A stretch of 64,000 bases of DNA from UBA9647 sp049522195 (lineage in GTDB: Bacteria > Bacteroidota > Ignavibacteria > UBA10030). The translations under genes were made by a program, and so were the position numbers. The stretch spans positions 1-64,000 of the forward strand of contig JBEKOB010000008.1 in the NCBI GenBank assembly GCA_049522195.1. Reading direction: 5' to 3'. Of this stretch, positions 45,901-54,368 are shown piece by piece (within the stretch, counting starts at the first letter, position 1; every line of letters starts with the position of its first letter). The notes below the pieces were generated by a model. That model ran no database searches. It saw only the letters and a program-made list of their open reading frames with translations, and was not told where the DNA came from.

Positions 45901-48549
45901 ACATTCCCATCCGCAATCACTTCGAAGACCTACGTCGCAATCGAAGATTTCCAGGTCAACAACGGCACGATGCTGGTGATACAACCAGGTGTCAATCTCA
46001 AGTTCCAGAGATTTGGAGGGAGGGGCCCCATCTTTAACGCTTATGGAACGGTGCTTGCACAAGGGACTCAGGCAAATCCGATTGTCTTCACATCCTGGCA
46101 CGACAGCATCGCAGGCGGAAAAACAACGACACCTACCGACTGGGGAATTCCCTTGCCCGGGGATATTTATTATGTCGGGTTCCGGAACGGGAGCGGTAGT
46201 TCAATTATCCGATACTGCCAGTTCAAGTTTGGCGGAGGCGATGGCCAACAAACCGTCTATTTCGACGCGAACCTTGGTGCAATGGTTTTCAGCAACAACC
46301 TCATCAGAAAATCGTCCACCTCTGGAATATATGTCAACAATACTCCCATAACGATCGACAGCACAACAGTTGACAGTTGCTCGACCTACGGTATTTACCT
46401 CAGTGGCAACAATGCGTCCTCTGTGACATTGAGAAATAGCCGGGTTGCGTACAATGGAAGCTATGGCATATGGGCGCGGACTTCATCATCATTTACCGAG
46501 ATGACAAACTGCACCATTATCGGCAACGGGGCCACGGGTGCATATATCGAAAACAATGGTAACCCCGGCGTTGCGCTGCGCGTCACAAACTCCAATGCGA
46601 GCAACAACAACGGTCATGGTTTCTACATCTCGGCACTCAACAATACCATCGACACACTGTTACTCTTTAAGAATTGCACCGTGTCCAACAATGTTCTCGC
46701 GGGTATCTTTTCGTCTCGTGCTTATTTGATGAGCGACTCGATCTTCGGAAATCGCTACGCAGTCGGCGTCCTTGGTCAGCTCACAAAGGATAGCACAGGA
46801 AACGTCTTCGGCAACGTGTATCGGACGAACACGGTTTTCAACAACACGTTTAAGAAGACGCTCGTGACGGAGGGAACAATCTATGGAACGCTTGGCGGTT
46901 CATATCTTGAGGGAGATTCAGCAAAGGTCGTAGCCGTGCGCGGCGACGCGTTCGTCGCGGGCGGATCGACTCTCACGATAACTCCTGGCACCATCATCAA
47001 ATTCCCGCGTGAGTATGGTAACGGGCGGCTCGAAGTGCAGGGTGTGCTGAAGTCTGAAGGTACATCCACAAACAAGATCGTGTTCACTTCCTGGAAGGAC
47101 GATACGTACGGAGGTGATTCCAATGCGGACAGTATTGCGACTGTTCCGGCACCCGGCAATTGGGACATGATCTGGCTGAACGGAGCTAGCAACAACACAT
47201 CCCACATTTTCAACACTATTGTGCGTTACGGGAGCTCTTCAAACAACGGAAACATTCGCATCGACAATAGCAGTGCACCCGTCGACTCGAGCTATGTCTC
47301 GTTCAGCAGCTGGGCTGGCATCTATCTCTACAATTCCTCTCCTGCCATCACAGCGACCGAGATTCATCACAACGTGAACTATGCAGTCTACGGTGATGGC
47401 TCTTCGAGCCCGGTACTTCACTTGAACAACATTCACGACAATACTGGGGGAGGTGTGTTCAACAATACGACCAATACTTGGAATGCCACCAGCAATTTCT
47501 GGGGAGCTGTAAGCGGACCGTACAAGAACCAGGGCAGTCCACAGAACCTGACCGGCACAGGAAACCGGATTTACCTCAACAACTCGGGTGACGTGAACTA
47601 TACGCCATTCCTGACGACGCGCACCGGCGTTCTTATGGGTGATGTCAGCCTGAACGGCACGATCACATCCTATGACGCTGCCCTCATTCTGAAGCACCTT
47701 GTGGCTCCATTTCTTACGGGGTCACAGCTCTCGGCGGCAGATGTTTCAGGTGACGGCTCGGTGAGTGCACTCGACGCATCTTATATATTGCGATATGTTG
47801 TCGGTTTGATCACAGGATTCCCCGGTTTGGGCAAGACAAGCTCGAGCCCATCCCTTGCTTCAGCTTACGATCTCCGGACTGTTCGCGGATCGACAGCGGA
47901 TGAGATTCAGATCGTTCTGCACCTGAATGGAACCATCCCGCTCTACGCGACAGAACTTCAACTTGCGTACGATTCGACGCTGGTCACTCCGGTGGACGTG
48001 AGGAAAACGCAGGTCACCGATGCGATGATGATCGACTTCCGGATGAATCCCGACACTACCAAGATCGCCATGGCCGGCACGATGCCCATTACGCAGGATG
48101 GGGATGTCGTTGTGGTCGTCTTCCACCTGAAGGACAAGGCAAAAGGACTTTCGACGGTAGACTTCAAGGTCGTCCGTCTCATCCTGAACGAAACCAACGT
48201 GACTCCCGACGTCAAGCAGGTCGTGGTCAGTGCCGGCTTGGAGCCTGCGCTTCCTACGACGTTTGAAGTGGGTCAGAACTACCCCAATCCATTTAATCCC
48301 ACAACAACGATTCAGTATCAGCTTCCTGCAACCAGTGTCGTGACAATTACAGTGTACGACCTGCTGGGACATGAGATACGATCGTTGGTCAGTGGTGAGC
48401 AAGCTCCGGGGTACTACAGGGTAGTCTGGGATGGAAGAGACAGCCACGGCCTCCAGGTCGCAAGCAGTGTCTACTTCTACAGGATCCATGCTGTCTCGAA
48501 CGACAGTCGGACGTTTACCACCGTTCGAAAAATGATGCTTCTGAAATAG
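42928..48549 (+). CDS. Giant secreted beta-helix protein with dockerin, cohesin-like and type IX sorting domains
   Basis: A 1873-residue protein. The ATG at 42928 (AAAGGCG upstream) gives a signal peptide (about 1-26); a TTG 42 bases earlier is rejected. Five long units follow to about residue 1560, each opening with a strand set like LTIQPGTIVKF and continuing as right-handed beta-helix coils with recurrent N-G-x-G-I/Y patterns (NGATGLRATSG, NGSWGIGVDNG). Next come two EF-hand-like dockerin repeats (GDVSLNGTITSYDAAL about 1570 and ADVSGDGSVSALDASY about 1604), a cohesin-like beta domain (about 1645-1770, LYATELQLAYDSTLVTPVDV) and the type IX sorting domain NYPNPFNPTTTIQY (about 1783) to VRKMMLLK. 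It is exported to the surface. Beta-helices with such repeats often bind or cleave polysaccharides, but no lyase active site is evident. Confidence 0.85.
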   Translation: MRTTLVRVTIFCALCATLLPPEISLGQITGAITSDTTWATGTVIADSVYVIAGKTLTIQPGTIVKFNKALVIAGILNANGTLANPITFTANSGSPAPGAWYGIEFQNTANVGSVFNYCVVSYAGGGPNAAAIFYKTGAYAISISNCVVNFSSTNGINVRASSPHIWRSTFDQNAGYGVFSDFLTTFVVDTSCVITHNTAGGIRIAVNATPVIMNSRIDSNGVGIFMDNGARPTITNNYIRGNSIGLQFTAIGSGQPVITADTIVGNIQWGFYNSSTTQTVLAERNYWGSDTGPYSPTNNPTGQGDRVSPLVDFQPWSIQASALTVTNETATIGGNTTWASGVHWVKNSITVNGGITLTINPGVIVKFAPGARLLINGALIANGQANNMIIFTSEKDDSYGGDSNGDGTATGPNPGDWDCVYMNGGGASSFSYCIFKFGGSGGTANLYFVNISPNPVTNIFSTNSSNYGLYLNSSNPTISNSIFGGNGSHGILAQGNSRLQIHKCVFTGNGSWGIDADGGTANATVVSMDSSNVSRNGGGGVYSWYSTGVQTFSYNRVDSNAATGIWTFNVGGPDTVKYLNNVIIGNGQEGIVTSRSSIVSNTIQNNRYPIALLGRVNSTYSGNTITGNAYNNTIALRLNRYEESYSDTLKAVFPSSMSSPVYTFIENAPGWGVVGGNTLVIQPGVIIKMAAGLYWRVEGSLKADASAGSPIVFTSYRDSTYGGKTNLPTDYSLPARGDWDYFRIRTSSSVGTVLKNVIFKFGGYSSGEGTLWIEAQASLTTPVTNVIVRKSYSMGIRTGDSQISFTGITLDSCGAEGMYIEGSSTNGSGVSTGSDITIQNSTITDNGATGLRATSGSAYRQISNCIIRRNGSWGIGVDNGAIQQSISGNTVTNNGGGGIYDYSPSMSTANIQFVGNLVTDHGDEGILSTEARFVDNTIQRNRYPIGVWGRTGNSYVDNNGVDGNIISGNTYNNAISLRGNSAEPLYDTLKNTFPSAITSKTYVAIEDFQVNNGTMLVIQPGVNLKFQRFGGRGPIFNAYGTVLAQGTQANPIVFTSWHDSIAGGKTTTPTDWGIPLPGDIYYVGFRNGSGSSIIRYCQFKFGGGDGQQTVYFDANLGAMVFSNNLIRKSSTSGIYVNNTPITIDSTTVDSCSTYGIYLSGNNASSVTLRNSRVAYNGSYGIWARTSSSFTEMTNCTIIGNGATGAYIENNGNPGVALRVTNSNASNNNGHGFYISALNNTIDTLLLFKNCTVSNNVLAGIFSSRAYLMSDSIFGNRYAVGVLGQLTKDSTGNVFGNVYRTNTVFNNTFKKTLVTEGTIYGTLGGSYLEGDSAKVVAVRGDAFVAGGSTLTITPGTIIKFPREYGNGRLEVQGVLKSEGTSTNKIVFTSWKDDTYGGDSNADSIATVPAPGNWDMIWLNGASNNTSHIFNTIVRYGSSSNNGNIRIDNSSAPVDSSYVSFSSWAGIYLYNSSPAITATEIHHNVNYAVYGDGSSSPVLHLNNIHDNTGGGVFNNTTNTWNATSNFWGAVSGPYKNQGSPQNLTGTGNRIYLNNSGDVNYTPFLTTRTGVLMGDVSLNGTITSYDAALILKHLVAPFLTGSQLSAADVSGDGSVSALDASYILRYVVGLITGFPGLGKTSSSPSLASAYDLRTVRGSTADEIQIVLHLNGTIPLYATELQLAYDSTLVTPVDVRKTQVTDAMMIDFRMNPDTTKIAMAGTMPITQDGDVVVVVFHLKDKAKGLSTVDFKVVRLILNETNVTPDVKQVVVSAGLEPALPTTFEVGQNYPNPFNPTTTIQYQLPATSVVTITVYDLLGHEIRSLVSGEQAPGYYRVVWDGRDSHGLQVASSVYFYRIHAVSNDSRTFTTVRKMMLLK

Positions 48550-48610
48550 ACGTGAATGTCAGAGGGGAAATGATCAATCACCGTCATTCACGAACTCTTG
48601 AAGGGCATTG

Positions 48611-51600
48611 ATGTCTCACACACTTAGGTCGACACTACTCAGCATCGCGTTGGTGGTTTGTCTGGTCGCGGCAGCAGAACCCGCTGCCGCCCAGGCCAAA
48701 CTCCTCACGGTGCCCGATACGACGGCGAAGAAAGGTGATACGCTGCTGGTCCCGCTGCGCATTTCGAGCCTCGCGACGCTCGACAGCGTGTACTCCGGGC
48801 AGTTCACCCTCTCCTACAATTCCGGGGTGATGTATATCTACGACATCTCCACTGCCGGCACACTCCTCGCGGGAACGGGAAATGTTTCCTTTAATCCCAC
48901 CACGCGTCAGCTTGCGTTCGCTTCCGGAACGATCATCACCGGCTCAGGGCCCCTTATCTACCTGAAAGTCGCCACTTCTGCCAGTCCGTCGTCTTTGACG
49001 GATGTCATAAGCGTTACCTCTGCGGCTTTCAATGAGGGAACTCCTGCCATTACGATCCACAATGGGAACTTCCGGTTCCGGACGATCACCATTTCGCCGA
49101 AGACTCCTCCGGGAAATCTTGTCGTTGGTGATTCTCTTCAGTTCTCGGTCTCCGGCGACCAGATCCCACCACTCACGTGGACGTCGTCGAATCCCTCCTT
49201 TGCGACTATCGACGCAAACGGGAAACTGCATGGCGTGGGAGTCGGGCAGCTGACTGTGTACGTCCAGGATTCGCAGGGCCTAAGGGACTCAACGAACCTG
49301 TTCCCAATCAACTCGCCTCTGCTCAACAGTCTCACGCTGTCGCTGCATGATACAAGTTACACGCAGACGCTGACTTTCAATCTGCCAGTCTATATATCAG
49401 ACGTGACGAGTCTTGGCATCATTTCTTCGCAATTCACGCTGACGTTCAACTCATCGATTCTTCAGGCATTGGACGTGATCAAGGCGGGATCAATGAGTTC
49501 AACCTGGACGGCCCCTGCTTACAATATTTCGGGGGGACGCATCGACGTTGCTCTTGCTGGAAGTCAGCCACTGTCCGGCTCAGGGGTTTTGGTGTACGTG
49601 CGTTTCAAAGTACTCCCTGCTGCATCAGGCTCCACCACGATTGCGTTGTCAAATGTCCTGTTTAATGAGACGATCCATGCTTCGCTCGTCAACGGCAACT
49701 TCGGGACGATTGCAGCCCCCATTCTGATTATAGCGCCGGCGACGGGGATCTTGACCAAAGGAGACACGACAACCTTCCGTGTTACAAGCGGTGGACATCC
49801 CCCCTACTCCTGGACGAGCACCAGTCCTTCTGTCGCGACGATCAACAACACGACCGGGCTTCTGACTGCTATTGCCCGTGGAACAACCACTGTCGCCGTC
49901 GTTGATTCTCTCAGCTTTACCGCGACGTCCGGCTCAATTGCCGTCAACGACCTGCGGGTTTCGTTGCCGGACACGTCCGTGAACATTGCCGACTCCGTTG
50001 ATGTCCCGATTACCACAGATCTCCTCACAGGACTCGGCATCTACTCGTACGATTTCAGGCTTGTGTACGACTCGACTGTCGTGAAAATTGCCCAAGTATT
50101 GACCGCGGGAACACTGAGCAGCGGCATGACGATCGCAGTGCGCGATACGGTTGACACACTCCGTGTCGGCGCAGCTGGACCGGCCCCTCTGAGCGGTTCC
50201 GGTACACTGCTGAAAATTCGTTTCAAGGCCGCCCCGGGAGTTAGCCTCAGTCAATTGAGCAGCACACGCTTCGCGTTCTTCAATTTCAACGAGCCTGGTT
50301 CAGGGACTGCGACTGCTACGCCTCGCAACGGATCGATAACAATTGGCAACGTGCTCCCTTCGGCTCCTGCTGCACCAACGCTCCTTTCCCCAACGACAGG
50401 GGCTACAGGTGTGGCCGTGGCGCCTGCACTGAGCTGGAATGCATCGACAGGAGCCACAAGTTACACGTTGCAGGTCTCCACAGTGGCCAATTTTGCGTCA
50501 ACGGTTGTCAACCAAAGTGGAATTGCGGCTACGTCATTCAGCGCTTCTGGACTGGCTAATAATACCCTTTATTACTGGCGCGTCAGCGCGACCAATGCAG
50601 GAGGGACGAGCGCGTACTCCACCGGGTTCTCGTTCACAACGATCATTGCTGCTCCGCCTCCTCCGTCTCTTGTCTCACCGGCCAGTGCGTCGACCGGTGT
50701 TTCCCTTACACCAACACTCAGCTGGAATGCCGCCTCCACGGCGACGAGTTACACCGTGCAGGTGTCGACAGATCCGGCGTTCGGCTCGTTTGTGATCAAT
50801 CAGGCCGGAGTAGCTTCGACATCGTATGTTGCGGGAGGGCTTTCGGGTAACACGACGTACTATTGGAGGGTGAGTGGAACAAATGTGGGCGGCGCAGGTA
50901 ACTACTCAAGTGTTTTCAACTTTGCAACGGGGTCGGGGGCTCCTGCTGCGCCGGTGCTCTCTTCGCCGCACGATACAGCAACAGCCATCGCTCTGAGCCC
51001 GACACTGAGTTGGAACGCCGTGACCGGAGCAACAAGCTACACGTTGCAGGTTTCGACAGCTGCTGATTTTTCAGCACTTGTCGTAAATCAAAGTGGCATC
51101 GCGGGGGTCTCGTCTTCGGTAGGTCCTTTGACCGCGACTACTCTTTATTACTGGCGCGCCAGTGCGACAAACGCTGGAGGCACGAGCGCTTTTTCCTCCG
51201 CATTCAGATTTACAACGGCCATAGCTCCACCTGCAGCTCCAACGCTCGTCTCGCCGCACGACACAGCGACGGGCATCGCGGTGAATCCGACATTGACATG
51301 GAACTCTTCCGCCACGGCGACATCGTACACCGTACAAATCTCAACGAGTCCAACCTTTTCCTCGTTTGTTGTCAATCAAAACGGCATTGCGACGAACTCG
51401 TACAACGCGACTGGATTGGGGGGAGTCACCCTTTACTTCTGGCGTGTGAGCGCGACGAATGCAGGAGGATCGAGCGCTTTTTCCAGCACATTATCTTTTA
51501 CCACAACCTTGAGCCCTCCAGCAGCTCCCACTCTCTCGACACCGCAGAATGGAGCAGTCTTAGTTTCTGTGAGTCCGACGCTAAGCTGGAATGCGTCTGT

Positions 51601-53866
51601 GGGGGCCACAAGTTACACTCTCCAGGTATCAACGGCCGCAGATTTCTCGGCACTGATCGTCAACCAGAGCGGCATTACAGGAACCTCGGCGCCCGTCTCC
51701 GGATTGTCTAACAGCACGGTGTATTATTGGAGGGTGAGTGCGAGCAATGTAGGCGGATCGAGTTCATATTCGTCCGCATTTACTTTCACGACTATAATAG
51801 CTCCGCCGGCCGCGCCCTCACTCCTTTCGCCCCACGATACGGCAACAGGTGTCGCGATAAGTCCATCGTTCACATGGAATACTTCTCCGACAGCGACGTC
51901 GTACACAATTCAAGTCTCAACGAGCCCGAGTTTCGCGTCCTTTGTCGTCAACGTAAGCGGTATCACACCGACTTCGTACAACGCGTTTGGACTGGGCGGC
52001 AACGGCACGTTCTATTGGCGCGTGAGTGCAACAAATGCCGGCGGGACGAGTTCCTTCTCCGCTCCATTTTCGTTTTCAACACTATTGACGGCGCCGTCGG
52101 CGCCGACGCTGGTTTCGCCGGCGAACATCGCTACAGGTATTTCGACTAATCCGACTCTCAGCTGGAATGCCTCGCCAGCGGCGACGAGCTACTTTTTAGA
52201 GGTATCGACCGCTGCCGATTTCTCGGTCCTGATCGTATTCCAACCTAGCATTGCGGCCACGTCCTACAATGCGAGCGGGTTGCTCCCGAATACACAATAT
52301 TATTGGCGCGTAAGCGCCGCGAATACGGCAGGGGGAGGGTCATTCTCGAGTGCATTTTCATTTACAACAGGAATTGCGCTCGCGGCTCCGACGCTCATCT
52401 CGCCTGCGAATGGTGCGACAGGTGTTTTACGGTTTAGTGCGATCTTGATCTGGCATCCCTCTGCTGGCGCGACGTCGTATAAAGTGCAAGTTTCCCTAAC
52501 TTCGGACATGTCACTCTTGGTAGTAGATCAGTCAAACATTACCGACACTTCGTTTACTCTTGGACAATTGGCTCCTGGTACACAATACTACTGGGCAGTG
52601 AAGCCAGTAAATGCCGGTGGAGAGGGTGTATCCTCGGCAGTTTATTCGTTTACAACGATCGTGTCCCTTCCACAGGCTCCAGCGCTCATCTCGCCTTCGA
52701 ATGGTGCGACTAGCGTTTCGCCGACCAATCCAACGTTAATCTGGCATTCTTCTGCTGGTGCCACGTCGTATACACTTCTAGTTTCCACAACGGCAAATAT
52801 GTCAGCCTTGATCGTAAACCAATCCAACATCACTGACACTTCATTCACTCTGGGAGTATTGAGCCTCGGTGCACAGTTCTACTGGGCCGTAAGGCCAGCG
52901 AATGCAAGCGGACAGGGTCCAATCTCCGCTGTCTATTCGTTTACAGTAATCACGCCTCCCCAGGCCCCGACGCTGATCTCGCCCGCGAATGGTGCGACCA
53001 GTGTTTCGCCGAATAATCCAACGTGGGTCTGGCATTCTGCCGCTGGTGCGACGTCGTATACGCTTGCGGTATCCACAAACGCAAACATGACAGACTTGAT
53101 ATTGATCCATCCAAATATCTCCGACACTTCGTTTACTCTCGCAGGATCATTGAATTATGGTACACAATACTATTGGGGCGTAAGGCCGGCGAATGCAAGC
53201 GGAGAGGGCGTATTCTCTGCTGTCTTTTCGTTTACAACGATCGTTATCCGTCCACAGGCCCCTCCGACCCTCATCTCGCCTGCGAATGGTGCGATTAGTG
53301 TCTCACCTAATAATCCAACATTGGTCTGGCATTCTGTAGCAGGTGCGACGTCATATACACTTTTGGTTTCCACAACTGCAGACATGTCGGCGTTGATACT
53401 AAACCGCCCAAATATCACAGACACTTCGTCTACTCTTGGAGTCTTGAACTCAGGCACACATTACTACTGGGCTGTGAGGCCGGCGAATGCTGGCGGAGAG
53501 GGTGTATTCTCTACGGTGTTTTCCTTCACGACGGCGGGCGCGGCGACACTGGTCGAGTACATGAAAAGCTCAATTGCCGACAAATACCTGCTGGATCAGA
53601 ACTATCCGAACCCGTTCAACCCATCCACGATGATACCCTATTCATTACCGCACAGGAGCGTAGTTCGCGTGTCAGTCTACTCTCTCCTTGGAACCGAGGT
53701 TGCGGTGCTTGTCAACGGTGAGCGGTCGGCGGGATCGTACGAAGTGCGGCTCGATGCAGCCGCATTTCCTTCAGGAGTCTATCTTATAAAAATGCAGGCT
53801 TCGCCGCTCGAAGGAGGTACCGGGCAACCGTTTGTTGCCACCAGAAAGGTTGTCCTGCTCAAGTAG
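48611..53866 (+). CDS. Giant secreted protein: three cohesin-like domains, Ig-like linkers, eleven FnIII repeats, type IX sorting domain
   Basis: A 1751-residue protein. The ATG at 48611 has GAAGGG upstream and a signal peptide ending AAAQ. Residues about 30-155, 235-375 and 445-570 are cohesin-like: each starts with a run like DTTAKKGDTLLVPL, has LTFNSSILQALDV-type strands, and ends in SGSGVLVYVRFKV-type strands. Between them are bacterial Ig-like segments (SSNPSFATIDANGKLHGVG, STSPSVATINNTTGLLTAI). From about 583 to 1642 come eleven FnIII-type repeats of about 90-97 residues, keyed by SPTLSWNASTGATSYTLQVS and YYWRVSATNAGG. The end is NYPNPFNPSTMIPYSL and VATRKVVLLK, a type IX sorting domain. 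Predicted role: long cell-surface scaffold or adhesin that may bind dockerin-bearing partners. It lies 61 bases after the previous giant gene and probably shares its transcript. Confidence 0.85.
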   Translation: MSHTLRSTLLSIALVVCLVAAAEPAAAQAKLLTVPDTTAKKGDTLLVPLRISSLATLDSVYSGQFTLSYNSGVMYIYDISTAGTLLAGTGNVSFNPTTRQLAFASGTIITGSGPLIYLKVATSASPSSLTDVISVTSAAFNEGTPAITIHNGNFRFRTITISPKTPPGNLVVGDSLQFSVSGDQIPPLTWTSSNPSFATIDANGKLHGVGVGQLTVYVQDSQGLRDSTNLFPINSPLLNSLTLSLHDTSYTQTLTFNLPVYISDVTSLGIISSQFTLTFNSSILQALDVIKAGSMSSTWTAPAYNISGGRIDVALAGSQPLSGSGVLVYVRFKVLPAASGSTTIALSNVLFNETIHASLVNGNFGTIAAPILIIAPATGILTKGDTTTFRVTSGGHPPYSWTSTSPSVATINNTTGLLTAIARGTTTVAVVDSLSFTATSGSIAVNDLRVSLPDTSVNIADSVDVPITTDLLTGLGIYSYDFRLVYDSTVVKIAQVLTAGTLSSGMTIAVRDTVDTLRVGAAGPAPLSGSGTLLKIRFKAAPGVSLSQLSSTRFAFFNFNEPGSGTATATPRNGSITIGNVLPSAPAAPTLLSPTTGATGVAVAPALSWNASTGATSYTLQVSTVANFASTVVNQSGIAATSFSASGLANNTLYYWRVSATNAGGTSAYSTGFSFTTIIAAPPPPSLVSPASASTGVSLTPTLSWNAASTATSYTVQVSTDPAFGSFVINQAGVASTSYVAGGLSGNTTYYWRVSGTNVGGAGNYSSVFNFATGSGAPAAPVLSSPHDTATAIALSPTLSWNAVTGATSYTLQVSTAADFSALVVNQSGIAGVSSSVGPLTATTLYYWRASATNAGGTSAFSSAFRFTTAIAPPAAPTLVSPHDTATGIAVNPTLTWNSSATATSYTVQISTSPTFSSFVVNQNGIATNSYNATGLGGVTLYFWRVSATNAGGSSAFSSTLSFTTTLSPPAAPTLSTPQNGAVLVSVSPTLSWNASVGATSYTLQVSTAADFSALIVNQSGITGTSAPVSGLSNSTVYYWRVSASNVGGSSSYSSAFTFTTIIAPPAAPSLLSPHDTATGVAISPSFTWNTSPTATSYTIQVSTSPSFASFVVNVSGITPTSYNAFGLGGNGTFYWRVSATNAGGTSSFSAPFSFSTLLTAPSAPTLVSPANIATGISTNPTLSWNASPAATSYFLEVSTAADFSVLIVFQPSIAATSYNASGLLPNTQYYWRVSAANTAGGGSFSSAFSFTTGIALAAPTLISPANGATGVLRFSAILIWHPSAGATSYKVQVSLTSDMSLLVVDQSNITDTSFTLGQLAPGTQYYWAVKPVNAGGEGVSSAVYSFTTIVSLPQAPALISPSNGATSVSPTNPTLIWHSSAGATSYTLLVSTTANMSALIVNQSNITDTSFTLGVLSLGAQFYWAVRPANASGQGPISAVYSFTVITPPQAPTLISPANGATSVSPNNPTWVWHSAAGATSYTLAVSTNANMTDLILIHPNISDTSFTLAGSLNYGTQYYWGVRPANASGEGVFSAVFSFTTIVIRPQAPPTLISPANGAISVSPNNPTLVWHSVAGATSYTLLVSTTADMSALILNRPNITDTSSTLGVLNSGTHYYWAVRPANAGGEGVFSTVFSFTTAGAATLVEYMKSSIADKYLLDQNYPNPFNPSTMIPYSLPHRSVVRVSVYSLLGTEVAVLVNGERSAGSYEVRLDAAAFPSGVYLIKMQASPLEGGTGQPFVATRKVVLLK
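50360..53538 (+). repeat. Eleven tandem FnIII-coding repeats (about 290 bp each)
   Basis: The unit is recognised by APTLxSP near its start, the central ATSYTLQVST and YYWRVSATNAGG near its end. Units 1-7 carry SWNA/TWNS-type centres, units 8-11 carry IWHS/VWHS-type centres and PANGATSVSP, so the array has two subfamilies. Within each, nucleotide identity is visibly higher than between them, consistent with unequal crossing-over or conversion inside the array. Confidence 0.8.
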
Positions 53867-53893
53867 ACAAAAGAGGTGATTCACAAAACGCAG

Positions 53894-53925
53894 AAGGCCA
53901 GTCCGATTCGGGCTGGCCTTTTGTT
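53894..53925 (+). terminator. Terminator after the giant secreted-protein operon
   Basis: AAGGCCAGTCC and GGGCTGGCCTT form a near-perfect stem with a 5-base loop, followed by TTGTTGTTT. It begins 28 bases after the stop at 53866. Confidence 0.85.
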
Positions 53926-53997
53926 GTTTGGGGGAAATTTAGAAAGATGTGCGGTGTCCCTTATTCACGTGTGCCAGTCCTAAAACGGAGAGGCAAG

Positions 53998-54062
53998 GTG
54001 AATATCCAATGTCGAATTTCGAATAATGAATGATGAAGTTGATTGTTGATTCGTCGGGATGA
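53998..54062 (+). repeat. Intergenic direct repeat, copy 1 of a pair
   Basis: This 65-bp segment starts GTGAATATCCAATGTCGAA and ends TTCGTCGGGATGA. The same segment recurs exactly 240 bases further on (54238-54302) at roughly 85% identity by eye, with identical ends. A more distant inverted relative lies at 38050-38092. Confidence 0.75.
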
Positions 54063-54063
54063 T

Positions 54064-54160
54064 CCCGCCTTTGGCGGGACGACCCCCTGTTCGAAATTGT
54101 CCGGCGAGCGCTTCTTGCGAGCCGATGACAATTTCAGAATCCCGTTCGCTTTCTGAACGG
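54064..54160. repeat. Cluster of three consecutive hairpins between the repeat copies
   Basis: Hairpin 1 at about 54063-54080 has TCCCGCC-TTT-GGCGGGA. Hairpin 2 at about 54094-54135 has GAAATTGTC and GACAATTTC, exact, with CGGC/GCCG nested inside. Hairpin 3 at about 54139-54160 has CCCGTTC and GAACGGG. None is followed by a long T-run. The three sit back to back in non-coding DNA, as in REP/BIME-like or composite intergenic elements. Confidence 0.55.
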
Positions 54161-54237
54161 GACGCCTACCCTTGCAGCCAAGACCAAGGAAATATCACGA
54201 CTTGGATTTTCGCCTAGCTTCAAGAACGGAATCACCG

Positions 54238-54302
54238 GTGAATATCCAATGTCGAACGCCCAATAACGAATGATGAAGTGAGTTGTTTGTTCGTCGGGAT
54301 GA
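54238..54302 (+). repeat. Intergenic direct repeat, copy 2, running into tRNA-Pro
   Basis: The partner of the 65-bp repeat at 53998-54062. Its last 8 bases, TCGGGATGA, lie in the 3' acceptor end of the tRNA-Pro gene, so copy 1 carries a duplicated fragment of the tRNA 3' end and flank. Confidence 0.75.
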
Positions 54303-54368
54303 CAGGATTCGAACCTGCGACCCCCTGCGCCCAAGGCAGGTGCTCTAACCGGGCTGAGCTACATCCCG
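54294..54368 (-). tRNA. tRNA-Pro (anticodon TGG)
   Basis: On the minus strand the sequence folds as a complete cloverleaf of 75 bases: acceptor CGGGATG pairs with CATCCCG (7 bp), D arm TAGCTCAGCCCGGTTAGAGCA, anticodon stem CCTGC/GCAGG with loop CTTGGGC and anticodon TGG, and T arm GCAGG-TTCGAAT-CCTGT. The discriminator is A; CCA is not encoded. The T-loop and D-loop invariants are all present. It is likely a functional proline tRNA and a common type of integration site. Confidence 0.95.

Noticed and set aside
50360..53538. Regular repeats as a possible CRISPR array
   Set aside because: The units are about 290 bp, in frame, and encode FnIII domains.
54049..54100. Possible second, degenerate tRNA
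   Set aside because: Only the last acceptor bases are shared with tRNA-Pro; no D or anticodon arm can be folded.
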